Positions 19,443 through 28,979 of a DNA stretch of 64,000 nt are shown here, in pieces; within the stretch, counting starts at the first letter, position 1; each line of letters opens with the position of its first letter. Below the pieces are notes generated by a model. The model saw only the letters and a list, made by a program, of their open reading frames with translations, did not search any database and was not told the DNA's origin. Both the position numbers and the translations under genes were made by a program. The stretch covers positions 1-64,000 of the forward strand of contig CAMDAC010000003.1 of assembly GCA_945888325.1 (NCBI GenBank). Direction: 5' to 3'. Source of the DNA: Candidatus Sulfopaludibacter sp. SbA3 (GTDB lineage Bacteria; Pseudomonadota; Alphaproteobacteria; Caulobacterales; Hyphomonadaceae).

Positions 19443-21680
19443 ATGAAACCTACACATACCTGGCGCGCTGCCATGGCGTCTTCTTGCGCCATCGCCTTGA
19501 TCGCCCCTTTCGCCCTCGCCCAGGAAGCTCCGTCTCAGGACGATGCGCTGAAGCTGACCTCTGTGACGGTCACCGCCACCAAGCGCGAAGAGAACATCAA
19601 GGACGTCCCGGTTTCCCTCACCTCGCTCGATGAAACCGCGCTCGCCACCTACGGCCAGGCCGGCGAAGACATCCAGTTCCTCACCGCCCGCGTGCCCAGC
19701 CTGATCATCGAAACCTCCTTCGGCCGCATCTTTCCGCGCCCCTATATCCGCGGCCTCGGCAACACGGATTTCGACTTCAACGCCTCCCAGCCCGTCTCCT
19801 TCATCTATGACGAGATCGTCTACGAGAACCCGGTCCTCAAAGGCTTCCCCGTCTTCGACACCGCACGCGTCGAAGTCCTGCGCGGCCCGCAAGGCACGCT
19901 GTTCGGCCGCAACACCCCGGCCGGCGCCCTGAAATTCGAAAGCGTCAAACCCGGCGACGAACTCGACGCCTATGCCCGCGCCTCCTACGGCACGTTCGGC
20001 ACCACCAACGTTGAAGGCGCTGTCGGCGGCCCGGTCTCCGACAAGGTCTCCCTGCGCCTCTCCGGCGTATTCCAGCGCCGTGACGACTATATCGAAACCG
20101 CCCTGCCGACCGGCGGCGCCGATGCTGGCGGTTACGAAGACCTCGCCTGGCGCGCCCAGGCCAAGGTCGAAGTCACCGACAACCTCACCTGGCTCGGCAA
20201 CCTGCACGGCCGCACGCTCGATGGCGGCCAGGTCAGCTTCCAGGCCAACGCCTTCCAGACCGGCTCCGCCGGCCCGCGCCCGGGCTTTGACCGCGAAAAG
20301 AACTTCGCCGACGCCCAGGCCGATGCGACCCTCGAGACCGACGCCCTCGGCTTCACCTCGCGCGCCGATTGGGAACTCTCCGCCGCGACGCTGACCTACC
20401 TGTTCGGCTACGAAACCGTCGAGACCTTCTCGCGCGGCGATGTGGACGGCGGCGCCGGCGCGGCCTTCCTGCCCACAGGCTCCACGCCGGGCTTCATCCC
20501 GTTCCCGGCCGAGTCCGCAGACGGCATCGACGACCATCAGCAGATCACGCACGAGCTTCGCCTCTCGAACGGCGAAGACGCAGACCTGCGCTGGACCGCC
20601 GGCCTCTACGCGTTCAACGAAGAGATCGACATCAGCTCGCGCAGCTACAATACGCTCGCCGGCGGCGCCGAGAACGGCACGGCCTTCCAGACCCAGAATA
20701 CAGACTCGCTCGCGGTTTTCGGCAGCCTTGCCTATGACCTGACCGAGACCCTGACCGGCCAGGTTGGTCTTCGCTACACGGACGAAAGCAAGGACCTGAC
20801 GGCTCGCCGTACCCTTTCGCCTTTCGGCGCGCCGAACATTGCTCCGCCAACGGTCAATGTAGGCGATGAGCAGCTCTCCTGGGATGCCTCGCTCACCTAC
20901 GCCCTCAACGGCGATACCAACGTTTATGGCCGCATCGCCCGCGGCTTCCGCGCCCCGTCCATCCAGGGCCGCCTCGTCTTCGGCGACGCGATCACCACGG
21001 CCGATTCGGAAATCCTCGACAGCTACGAAGCTGGCCTCAAGACCACGCTTCTGGACGGGCGCCTGGACGCGAACCTCGCCGCCTACACCTACACAGTCGA
21101 AGACCTGCAGCTCACCGCCATCGGCGGCGCCGGCAACTTCAACCAGCTCCTCAACGCCGAGGAAGGCAAAGGCTACGGCTTCGAGGCCGACATCCGCGCC
21201 CTGCTCATGGAAGGTCTCGCCTTCAGCGCGGGGCTTTCCTACAACAACACCGAGATCGACGATGCAGGCCTGACGGCCGGCGTCTGCGGCTCGCCCTGCA
21301 CCGTGCTCGACGCGATTGATCCGGTCACGGGCGGCGCCCTGATCGACGGCAACCCGTTCCCGCAAGCGCCGGAATGGATCGGCAACTTCGCTTTCGATTA
21401 CACGCGCGACTTCCGCGGCGGCGAAATCTTCGCCTCCACCGACTGGTCGTACCGGTCTGACTCGAACATCTTCCTGTACGAGTCGGTAGAGTTCACCGCC
21501 GAAGGCCGCTGGGAAGGCGGCGCCGCACTTGGCTACCGCAAGGGCCCCTGGTCGGCGAAAGCCTTCGTCCGTAACCTGACCGACGAAATCGGTACGGTCT
21601 CGGCGATCGACTTCAACAACCTCACCGGCATCTTCAACCAGCCGCGCATCTACGGCATCGAACTCGGCTGGACCATGTAA
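19443..21680 (+). CDS. TonB-dependent receptor
   Basis: Signal peptide, SVTVTATKREENIKDVPVSLTSLDE plug, GPQGTLFGRNTPAGALKF, C-terminal beta-barrel; start reset from 19314. Confidence 0.95.
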   Translation: MKPTHTWRAAMASSCAIALIAPFALAQEAPSQDDALKLTSVTVTATKREENIKDVPVSLTSLDETALATYGQAGEDIQFLTARVPSLIIETSFGRIFPRPYIRGLGNTDFDFNASQPVSFIYDEIVYENPVLKGFPVFDTARVEVLRGPQGTLFGRNTPAGALKFESVKPGDELDAYARASYGTFGTTNVEGAVGGPVSDKVSLRLSGVFQRRDDYIETALPTGGADAGGYEDLAWRAQAKVEVTDNLTWLGNLHGRTLDGGQVSFQANAFQTGSAGPRPGFDREKNFADAQADATLETDALGFTSRADWELSAATLTYLFGYETVETFSRGDVDGGAGAAFLPTGSTPGFIPFPAESADGIDDHQQITHELRLSNGEDADLRWTAGLYAFNEEIDISSRSYNTLAGGAENGTAFQTQNTDSLAVFGSLAYDLTETLTGQVGLRYTDESKDLTARRTLSPFGAPNIAPPTVNVGDEQLSWDASLTYALNGDTNVYGRIARGFRAPSIQGRLVFGDAITTADSEILDSYEAGLKTTLLDGRLDANLAAYTYTVEDLQLTAIGGAGNFNQLLNAEEGKGYGFEADIRALLMEGLAFSAGLSYNNTEIDDAGLTAGVCGSPCTVLDAIDPVTGGALIDGNPFPQAPEWIGNFAFDYTRDFRGGEIFASTDWSYRSDSNIFLYESVEFTAEGRWEGGAALGYRKGPWSAKAFVRNLTDEIGTVSAIDFNNLTGIFNQPRIYGIELGWTM

Positions 21681-21686
21681 ACTGTC

Positions 21687-21720
21687 ATCGCGGGCTAGAG
21701 CTGCCGCGATAGCCCGCGAT
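21687..21720. repeat. Inverted repeat ATCGCGGGCT...AGCCCGCGAT, probable terminator / REP-like unit
   Basis: Perfect 10-bp arms, 14-nt spacer, 6 nt after the TonB receptor stop. Confidence 0.65.
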
Positions 21721-21738
21721 AACGCGCCGACACTGCGC

Positions 21739-21953
21739 GATAAAAAATGAGAATGAATGAGAAAGAATCGTCATTCCGTGTGCATGGATTGTATACGGAA
21801 TGACGCCCCTTGGAGAGGATTGGCGAGGGCCGGAGCCCGGACTTGCGCCTACAAAAACCACCCCGCCCAAAAAAAATCGATTCCCCTCAAGCCGCTATAA
21901 AATACGCACCCAATCCTTCCGCCACACCTCAGCCCACGGAGTTATACTCCGTG
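21739..21953 (-). repeat. Dispersed intergenic repeat copy A
   Basis: Reverse complement of the 33424-33630 type; ends with CACGGAGTTATACTCCGTG and starts GATAAAAAATGAGAATGAATGAGAAAGAATCG. Confidence 0.8.
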
Positions 21954-21982
21954 CCTGATCACATAAGAGTTTTCCCAAACAA

Positions 21983-22056
21983 TAGCCCCTAACCCCTCTA
22001 CCGCTTCGCGGGAGAGGAGAGGCCCACGACCGAAGGTCGTGGAAGGTGAGGGGCTA
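21983..22056. repeat. Three-way-junction palindromic element
   Basis: Outer stem TAGCCCCT/AGGGGCTA enclosing CTCTaCCGC-ttc-GCGGgAGAG and CCACGACC-gaa-GGTCGTGG. Confidence 0.75.
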
Positions 22057-22107
22057 TCCAGGCCCCCCGCCCTTGCCGCGCCCGGCCCCGCATGGCAAAT
22101 CGCGCGC

Positions 22108-22992
22108 ATGCCCGATACGCTTTCTCCCACCCCGAGCCTCTATGCCGGCGCCCCCGACTCCGTCAGCTTCAAGAAGCTGCGCAAACGCCTCGTGCGCGGC
22201 GCCCAGGAGGTCATCGACACCTACGGCCTGCTCGACCGGCGGGCCATCGACGCGGGCGAGAAACCCCGCCCGAAATGGCTGGTCTGCCTGTCCGGCGGCA
22301 AGGATTCCTACGGCCTCCTCGCCGTCCTCATGGATCTTCAGTGGCAGGGCGCCCTGCCGGTCGATCTGATCGCCTGCAATCTCGATCAGGGCCAGCCGGG
22401 CTTTCCCAAACACGTGCTGCCGGAATGGCTCGCCCGTGTCGGCGTGCCCCACCGGATCATCACCGAAGACACCTATTCCATCGTCACCGAAAAGGTTGAT
22501 GCCGGCCGCACCTATTGCTCGCTCTGCTCGCGCCTGCGCCGCGGCATCCTCTACCGCGTCGCCCGGGAGGAAGGTTGCGAGGCGATCGTGCTCGGCCACC
22601 ACCGGGACGACGCGCTCGAAACCTTCATGATGAACCTCGTCCACGGCGGCCGCCTCGCCGCGATGCCGCCGAAGCTTCTCAATGATGAAGGCGACGTGAT
22701 GGTCTTCCGTCCCCTGATCACTTCCGCCGAAGCAGACCTTGCAAAATTCGCCGAGGCGATGGCCTTTCCGATCATCCCCTGCAATCTCTGCGGCAGCCAG
22801 GACGGCCTGCAGCGCGTCGCCATGAAACACCTGCTCGACGAGTGGGAGCGAAAGAAGCCCGGTGTGCGTCAGACTATGGCCCGCGCCCTCGCCAATGTAC
22901 GCCCCAGCCACCTGCACGACGGCCGCGTCTTCGACTTCACCGCCCTCGGCCTCGGCGGCCGCGGCGAGGACGATCCGAACGTGCCGTTCTGA
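22108..22992 (+). CDS. ttcA: tRNA 2-thiocytidine(32) synthetase TtcA
   Basis: [40 protein letters not shown]; start reset to [10 protein letters not shown]. Confidence 0.95.
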   Translation: MPDTLSPTPSLYAGAPDSVSFKKLRKRLVRGAQEVIDTYGLLDRRAIDAGEKPRPKWLVCLSGGKDSYGLLAVLMDLQWQGALPVDLIACNLDQGQPGFPKHVLPEWLARVGVPHRIITEDTYSIVTEKVDAGRTYCSLCSRLRRGILYRVAREEGCEAIVLGHHRDDALETFMMNLVHGGRLAAMPPKLLNDEGDVMVFRPLITSAEADLAKFAEAMAFPIIPCNLCGSQDGLQRVAMKHLLDEWERKKPGVRQTMARALANVRPSHLHDGRVFDFTALGLGGRGEDDPNVPF

Positions 22993-23700
22993 TTACTTCA
23001 GTATACGGCCTTTCAGAAGCCGGTCCACGACCAGCCAGATGCCCGCCAGCGACAGCATCAGCGCGCCGAAGGAAAACAGCTTCATCCACCAGGACGAAAT
23101 CGTCTCGCGGTTCGTCCAGTCCATGATGTGCAGTCCCCAGAACAGGTCGAACGTGCGCCACCAGTCGGTGCGCACCGCCGCCACATCGCCCGCCTGCGGA
23201 TCAACCCAGAAGGTCGCCGTGTCCTCGCCCTCGAACTCTGCCCGCCACATCGGACGCCCCGCCCCGCGCCCCGCTTCCGGCGGCGCCTCATCGACCAGCG
23301 CGAGGCTTGCGAGTTCGCCCTCACCCGCCCACGCAGCCTCTGCCACAAGGCGCGCATCCGCTTCAGACACGGGCGACAGTGGCTGACCGCTCACATAGTC
23401 GAACATCACCTTGCCGGAATGCGTTTCCGCCTCCCAGACCGGCCGTCCCAGCCAGGGCTTCACCTTAAGCGCCATCACCGGCTCGCCCACCGCGGCGAGA
23501 ATGCTGCTGACCGGCGCCTCGCTGTCCGGCAGCTCGGTGATCATCGTGTGTGCAGGGCTGCGAAGGTGTTCGCCCCGCACTTCCTCGATCGGCCGCAGCG
23601 AGAAATACAGGCCAGACACGACCCATAGCACGACCTGCGCGCCGACGATCAGCCCCAGCACATTGTGCAGCCGCCGGAAAAAATGCGTCAGCCGGTTCAT
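22993..23700 (-). CDS. PepSY-domain / PepSY-associated TM helix protein
   Basis: MNRLTHFFRRLHNVLGLIVGAQVVLWVVSGLYFSLRPIEEVRGEHLR. Confidence 0.87.
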   Translation of the reverse strand: MNRLTHFFRRLHNVLGLIVGAQVVLWVVSGLYFSLRPIEEVRGEHLRSPAHTMITELPDSEAPVSSILAAVGEPVMALKVKPWLGRPVWEAETHSGKVMFDYVSGQPLSPVSEADARLVAEAAWAGEGELASLALVDEAPPEAGRGAGRPMWRAEFEGEDTATFWVDPQAGDVAAVRTDWWRTFDLFWGLHIMDWTNRETISSWWMKLFSFGALMLSLAGIWLVVDRLLKGRILK

Positions 23701-23766
23701 ACCAAGCCCCCGTTTAAAGTACAGGGAAAGCGATGCCGGAATTGATCCTGCGCCGCAAGCGCCGGC

Positions 23767-24474
23767 TTACTCCCCGCTCTCGAGAGTCAACGTGTACGGA
23801 ATGAAAATCTCCAGCTCCAGCGGCCCGGAAGGCTGCGTGATGATGCGGCTTTCGAGACCAGTGAGCGTGACCCTCGCCGGTGCAAAGGCCGTGCGAAGCC
23901 CGCTGACCTCGGTGGCAATGTCGGCAACAAGGTCAGCCCGGTGCTTGGCCACGTCGCGCGCGCCGATGAATTGCTCGCCGCCCAGATAGGCTTCGGCGCG
24001 GCCGGCAGTATCGATCGAATCGATGAATCCCTGCGCCCGCTTCATCAGCGCTTCGAAGGACTCGTCGGGCTTGGTGTCGATGCTCAGGGTCAGGGTAAAC
24101 CGTCCGGTCCCGGAATAATCCGAGGCGTAGACGTCGGTGAAGAGGACCGTGTCGATGTCCGAGATCGACTCGCCTAGGCTGCCACCCTGCAGGTTGAAGC
24201 CGGGCGACTTGGCCGCCTTGGCCTTCAACCGGTCGAACATGGTCTCGAGTTCTTTGGCCCGCTCAGCGGTGTCGCGTGTTGCGCTCTGATACGTCACGGC
24301 GACGAGGACGAAGTCTGCCGGAATCTGGCGATAGACCGCCGGCGCCGAGCGCATCTCCTCGGCCTCGATCCGGTTGGCGGTGACGATGATGCGCTCCATG
24401 TCCTGCGCCAGCGCGGGCGCGGCCGGAATGGCGGTGAGCAAGGAAAGTGCAGCAAAAACAGACTTCAGACGCAT
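23767..24474 (-). CDS. Hypothetical secreted/periplasmic protein
   Basis: Signal peptide MRLKSVFAALSLLTAIPAAPALAQ; no recognised family. Confidence 0.7.
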   Translation of the reverse strand: MRLKSVFAALSLLTAIPAAPALAQDMERIIVTANRIEAEEMRSAPAVYRQIPADFVLVAVTYQSATRDTAERAKELETMFDRLKAKAAKSPGFNLQGGSLGESISDIDTVLFTDVYASDYSGTGRFTLTLSIDTKPDESFEALMKRAQGFIDSIDTAGRAEAYLGGEQFIGARDVAKHRADLVADIATEVSGLRTAFAPARVTLTGLESRIITQPSGPLELEIFIPYTLTLESGE

Positions 24475-24556
24475 GAGCAGATCCTCCCGATTATGGCGTC
24501 AGCGTCTGCCTGTGCCCGGCTGGTGTCAATCCGCAGCAGCCGCCTTGCTGCGCCGG

Positions 24557-24584
24557 TTGACAGGTTCAGGATTTTATATATTAT
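24557..24584 (+). promoter_or_regulatory. Putative sigma70 promoter TTGACA-N16-TATTAT
   Basis: Near-consensus boxes; -10 ends 7 nt before the TetR ATG at 24592. Confidence 0.55.
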
Positions 24585-24591
24585 CACCATT

Positions 24592-25164
24592 ATGCCAAAA
24601 ATAGTGGACCATGATGATCGCCGCCGCGCCCTGGCCCGCGCCGCGGTCGATGCTGTCGCCGCGAGCGGACTTGACGGGGTGAAGCTGTCGGACATCGCGC
24701 GGGCGGCGGGCGTCACGACCGGGGCCCTTGCCCACTATTTTCCGGACAAGGACGCGGTCCTCGCGGCCGCGCTTGAAGAAGTTTGCTCGCGCCTCCTGTT
24801 GCGGCTTGAGGCGGATGGCGTGCGGATCCGGATCGAGGACATTGCCAATGCCCTGCCGCTGGACAAGGCGTCGATGAAGGACTGGCGCGTCTGGCTCGCC
24901 TATTGGGGCCGCGCGCCCTTCTCGGAGAGCCTGAGAGCCATTCACCAGCAATACTATCAGGAAATCGAAGACGCGCTCACCGCCGGATTCGCGAAGGCCT
25001 CGAAAACGCCGCGCCTAGTTGCGGCCGCGATCATTGCTGCCGTGGACGGGGTTGGGACACGTGCCACGCTCGAGCCGGAGGCCTGGCCGCCGGAGCGCCA
25101 GCGCGCCCTTCTGTCTACCCTGCTGGGCCCTTTGTTTGCGGGCCTCAAATTCAAACCTGCCTAG
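24592..25164 (+). CDS. TetR/AcrR family transcriptional regulator
   Basis: DHDDRRRALARAAVDAVAASGLDGVKLSDIARAAGVTTGALAHYFPDKDAVLAAAL HTH. Confidence 0.95.
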   Translation: MPKIVDHDDRRRALARAAVDAVAASGLDGVKLSDIARAAGVTTGALAHYFPDKDAVLAAALEEVCSRLLLRLEADGVRIRIEDIANALPLDKASMKDWRVWLAYWGRAPFSESLRAIHQQYYQEIEDALTAGFAKASKTPRLVAAAIIAAVDGVGTRATLEPEAWPPERQRALLSTLLGPLFAGLKFKPA

Positions 25165-25176
25165 AGGAGGCCCGCC

Positions 25177-26067
25177 ATGCGCAGTCTCAAGCATTTGCCT
25201 GCCAAAGCCACCCGTGAAGATGTGCTGAAAGTCCTGGCCGAAGACGCCGCCGTGATCATCGACGGCCTGATGACGCCGGACCTCCTGAACCGTGTACGGA
25301 CGGAAATAATGCCTTTCGTAGAGGCGACCCCTCCCGGCCGGGATGACTTTACCGGCCGACTGACGACCCGGACCGGCGCCCTGGTAGCGCGCTCGCCCGC
25401 CTGCCGGGACCTGGTAAGCGATCCGCTGATCAACGCCGCCACTGAATCTTTCCTCGCGCCCTTCTGCGACCGCTACCAGCTGCACCTGACCCAGGTGATC
25501 CGCATCAAGCCGGGACAGGGCGCGCAGGTGCTGCACCGCGACCGCCTCGCCTGGGGCGGCTACCTCCAGCGCAGCATCGAGCCGCAGCTGAACATGATCT
25601 GGGCCGTGACGGATTTCACGAAGGAGAATGGCGCAACCCGCGTCGTGCCCGGCAGCCATCTCTGGGAAGACGGGCGCGGCGCCCATGAGGAGGAGATCAC
25701 CTATGCCGAGATGAAGGCGGGATCGGTGATCATCTATACCGGCTCGGTGATCCACTCCGGCGGCGCCAACGTCTCGGCCGCCGACCGCGTCGGCATCAAC
25801 ATCACTTTTTCCCTCGGCTGGCTGCGGCAGGAAGAGAACCAGTATCTCTCCTGTCCGCCGGAGATCGCCGCGAACCTGTCGCCGGACCTGCAGCGCCTGA
25901 TCGGCTATTCGATGGGCAGCTATGCGCTCGGCTATTTCAGCCCGCCTCTGCCACCCGGCGAAGGCCCGGAAATCGTGCCGCCGGAAACGCTGTTCTCCGG
26001 CGAAGTGAAAGGATGGGGGGATGATCTGTATGCGAAGGTTTCCCAGCGCGCATCCACCGCGTCCTGA
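25177..26067 (+). CDS. Phytanoyl-CoA dioxygenase family protein
   Basis: VLHRDRLAWGG...NGATRVVPGSHLWEDGR...VIHSGGANVS; Fe/2OG ligand pattern. Confidence 0.93.
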   Translation: MRSLKHLPAKATREDVLKVLAEDAAVIIDGLMTPDLLNRVRTEIMPFVEATPPGRDDFTGRLTTRTGALVARSPACRDLVSDPLINAATESFLAPFCDRYQLHLTQVIRIKPGQGAQVLHRDRLAWGGYLQRSIEPQLNMIWAVTDFTKENGATRVVPGSHLWEDGRGAHEEEITYAEMKAGSVIIYTGSVIHSGGANVSAADRVGINITFSLGWLRQEENQYLSCPPEIAANLSPDLQRLIGYSMGSYALGYFSPPLPPGEGPEIVPPETLFSGEVKGWGDDLYAKVSQRASTAS

Positions 26068-26089
26068 CACGCCAGAGCGAAGAGCAAGC

Positions 26090-26602
26090 ATGCGAACCCA
26101 GAGCATCCGGATGATCCCGCGCGGCGCAGGCCGCGTCTTTCTGGCCGCAGCGATCTGGACCCTCGCCGCGTGCGCCTCCGCCCACGATACCCGTATCGAA
26201 ATACAAGATCAGGCACAGGAAACCCTGCCGATGACACCGGCCATGACCTATTTTGAAATTCCCGTCGCCGACATGGACCGGGCCATGCAGTTCTATACCT
26301 CCGTATTCGGTGTTTCCCTGACCCGGGAAATCGTGGACGGTTACGACATGGCGCTCTTTCCGCCGGCGGAAGACGGATGGGGTGCGAGCGGCGCGCTGGC
26401 CAAGGGCGATGTCTATGTGCCGTCGAAGACCGGAGCGATCCTCTATTTTCGCGTCGCCTCGATTGACGATGTCCTTGCGAGGGCGACCGCGGCTGGCGCG
26501 GGCATACTCTATCCCAAGAAAGACATCGGCGAGCTTGGCTTCGTGGCCGAGATCGAAGACAGCGAAGGCAGCCGGATCGCGCTGACCGAGCAGAAGATGT
26601 GA
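26090..26602 (+). CDS. VOC family protein with lipoprotein-like signal
   Basis: FLAAAIWTLAACASA lipobox then MTYFEIPVADMDRAMQFYTSVFGVSLTRE. Confidence 0.85.
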   Translation: MRTQSIRMIPRGAGRVFLAAAIWTLAACASAHDTRIEIQDQAQETLPMTPAMTYFEIPVADMDRAMQFYTSVFGVSLTREIVDGYDMALFPPAEDGWGASGALAKGDVYVPSKTGAILYFRVASIDDVLARATAAGAGILYPKKDIGELGFVAEIEDSEGSRIALTEQKM

Positions 26603-26624
26603 GACAGCGCGCCTGAAAAGCAAA

Positions 26625-26660
26625 GCGCGCGGAAGTTGCCCTCCGCGCGCCTTTGATTTT
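26625..26660. terminator. Intrinsic terminator between convergent genes
   Basis: GCGCGCGGA-agttgccc-TCCGCGCGC-ctttgatttt. Confidence 0.75.
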
Positions 26661-26676
26661 CAATCCGTAGCCGGAC

Positions 26677-27978
26677 TTACTTGCGCCAGATGGCGGCCAG
26701 CGAGGGGTCTTCGACGCCGCCTTCATACTTGCGCAGCTCGTGGCGGCCGACCACCATGTGGTGGACTTCGTCCGGGCCGTCTGCGAGGCGCAGGGTGCGC
26801 TGGCTGGCATACATGCGGGCCAGCGGGGTCCATTGCGAGACACCTGTTGCGCCGTGGATCTGGATCGCCTGGTCGATGATCTGGCAGACGCGCTCCGGCA
26901 CCATGGCTTTCACCATCGAGATCCAGATGCGGGCTTCCTTGTTGCCGAGGACGTCCATCGCCTTGGCGGCTTTCAGAACCATCATGCGCATCGCTTCGAT
27001 CTCGATGCGGGCGCGGGAGATGATCTCAGTATTGCCACCGAGTTTCGCCAGCGGCTTGCCGAAGGCCTCGCGGCTGAGGCCGCGGATACACATCAGGTCG
27101 AGCGCGCGTTCGGCCTGGCCGATGGAGCGCATGCAGTGGTGGATACGGCCCGGGCCGAGGCGGAGCTGCGAAATCTCGAAGCCGCGGCCTTCGCCGAGCA
27201 GCATGTTTTCCTTCGGTACGCGGACGTTCTCGAAGCGCAGGTGCATGTGGCCATGCGGCGCGTCAGGCTCACCGAACACGTGCATCGGGCCGACGATCGT
27301 GACGCCCGGATGGGGCAGCGGCACGAGGACCTGGGACTGCTGGCGGTTGACGTCCGGGCCGTTGTTCGAGCGGCACATCACGATCATGATGCGGCACCGC
27401 GGATCGCCGGCGCCGGAGGCGTAGTACTTCTCGCCGTTCAGCACATACTCGTCGCCGACCAGTTCGCACTTCATCGAGACGTTCTTGGCATCCGAGGAGG
27501 CCATGTGCGGCTCGGTCATCACGTAAGCGGAGCGGATCTTGCCTTCGAGCAGCGGCTTCAGCCACTTCTCTTTCTGGGCGGGGGTGCCGACGCGTTCCAG
27601 CACTTCCATGTTGCCGGTGTCGGGCGCCGAGCAGTTCATCGTCTCGGACGCCATCGGGTTCTTGCCGAGTTCGGCGGCGATGTAGGCATAGTCGAGGTTC
27701 GACAGGCCTTCGCCGGTTTCGGCGTCCGGCAGGAAGAAGTTCCAGAGGCCCTGCTTCTTGGCTTCGTCCTTGGCTTTCTCGAGGCATTCAAGCTGGCCGG
27801 GGGCGTAGGTCCAGATGTTCGGATTGCCTTCGCCGAGGCGGTGGAACTCCACGCTCATCGGGTTCACGGTTTCCTGGATGAACTTCACGACGTGCTCGTA
27901 AAGCGGACGGACGCCCTCGGACATGCGAAGGTCGTTCAGGTCGGCGTGCTCGTCGCCGGTGCGTTGTGTATCAGGCAT
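26677..27978 (-). CDS. Acyl-CoA dehydrogenase family protein
   Basis: YVMTEPHMASSDAKNVSMKCELVGDEYVLNGEKYYASGAGDPRCRIMIVM...; QIHGATGVSQWTPLARMYASQRTLRLADGPDEVHHMVVGRHELRK. Confidence 0.95.
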   Translation of the reverse strand: MPDTQRTGDEHADLNDLRMSEGVRPLYEHVVKFIQETVNPMSVEFHRLGEGNPNIWTYAPGQLECLEKAKDEAKKQGLWNFFLPDAETGEGLSNLDYAYIAAELGKNPMASETMNCSAPDTGNMEVLERVGTPAQKEKWLKPLLEGKIRSAYVMTEPHMASSDAKNVSMKCELVGDEYVLNGEKYYASGAGDPRCRIMIVMCRSNNGPDVNRQQSQVLVPLPHPGVTIVGPMHVFGEPDAPHGHMHLRFENVRVPKENMLLGEGRGFEISQLRLGPGRIHHCMRSIGQAERALDLMCIRGLSREAFGKPLAKLGGNTEIISRARIEIEAMRMMVLKAAKAMDVLGNKEARIWISMVKAMVPERVCQIIDQAIQIHGATGVSQWTPLARMYASQRTLRLADGPDEVHHMVVGRHELRKYEGGVEDPSLAAIWRK

Positions 27979-28108
27979 GGGTCTGTTTCCTCTCCCAAGG
28001 TTCATGTTTTCTGCTGGTCTTCTTCAGCAGGGTAACTGACGCGCCGGGGGGCGCGCAAATTCTTTCTGGCTCTCGCGCTGGCGAAGGGACTCGGCTAAGG
28101 CGCTTGCG

Positions 28109-28855
28109 ATGAGTTCCGTTTCGGCCCTCGTGATCCTGGTTACCGTGTTGGTGACCGCGTTCATTTCCGGCATCTTCGGCATGGCCGGCGGGCTGATCCT
28201 GATGGGCGTGCTGGCCGCGATGCTGCCCGTCGCGACCGCGATGGTCGTCCACGGCGCTGTGCAGATGGTCTCCAACGGCTACCGGGCTTTCCTCTGGCGC
28301 CAGTACATCGACTGGCGCGTCTTCCGCCGTTACGCGCTCGGCGCGCTGTCGGGCTTTCTGGTCCTGTTGCTTGTGGCCTGGCGCCCCGAGGCGCGCGCCG
28401 TCTACCTGTTCCTCGGGCTCACAGCGATGCTCGTCTGGCTGCCGAAGAGCTGGCTCCGGCTGGACATACTCCAGCGAGGCCAGGCGGAACTGGCGGGTCT
28501 TGCCGTACAGGCCCTGAATACGCTGGGGGGCGTTGCCGGCCCCCTGCTCGATATCTTTTTTGTCACGACTGACATGGACCGGCGCGCGATCGTGGCCACC
28601 AAGTCGGTGACGCAGGTGCTCGCCCATCTTGTGAAGATTGTTTTCTGGGGCGTTCCGGTGATGGCCGCTGCCGGCGAGGCGGCCTTTCCGCCCGCCTGGT
28701 TTTTTGTCATGGCGGTCCCGGTCTCGATGCTCGGCACGACTCTCGGCGGCAAGCTGCTCGAGCGCATGAGTGATGTCGACTTCAAGCGGGCGATGAAATG
28801 GCTCGTCACCGCGATTGGCGCGGCGATGCTGCTGAAGGCGGCGGGATGGCTTTAG
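28109..28855 (+). CDS. Sulfite exporter TauE/SafE (TSUP) family permease
   Basis: FISGIFGMAGGLILMGVLAAMLPVATAMVVHGAVQMVSNGYRAFLWR. Confidence 0.9.
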   Translation: MSSVSALVILVTVLVTAFISGIFGMAGGLILMGVLAAMLPVATAMVVHGAVQMVSNGYRAFLWRQYIDWRVFRRYALGALSGFLVLLLVAWRPEARAVYLFLGLTAMLVWLPKSWLRLDILQRGQAELAGLAVQALNTLGGVAGPLLDIFFVTTDMDRRAIVATKSVTQVLAHLVKIVFWGVPVMAAAGEAAFPPAWFFVMAVPVSMLGTTLGGKLLERMSDVDFKRAMKWLVTAIGAAMLLKAAGWL

Positions 28856-28939
28856 CACGGCGGTCATGCGCGTTACTCCACTTCCCCACCGCGCTCCTTT
28901 GCCCCAGTCTCGACTATTCGGCAACTTTATCTTATGAAG

Positions 28940-28966
28940 CTCACTCATCACCGATGGTGATGTGAG
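28940..28966. promoter_or_regulatory. Palindrome CTCA-ct-CATCACC-gat-GGTGATG-TGAG upstream of LysR gene
   Basis: 7-bp perfect core arms plus 4-bp outer arms, 14 nt upstream of the start codon. Confidence 0.6.
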
Positions 28967-28979
28967 GAATTTACCATAG

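Noticed and set aside
19437-21365. 642-aa - strand ORF antisense to the TonB-dependent receptor
   Set aside because: No domain; the receptor is well supported on + strand.
21810-21992. 60-aa + strand ORF
   Set aside because: It is a read-through of intergenic repeat copy A, not a gene.
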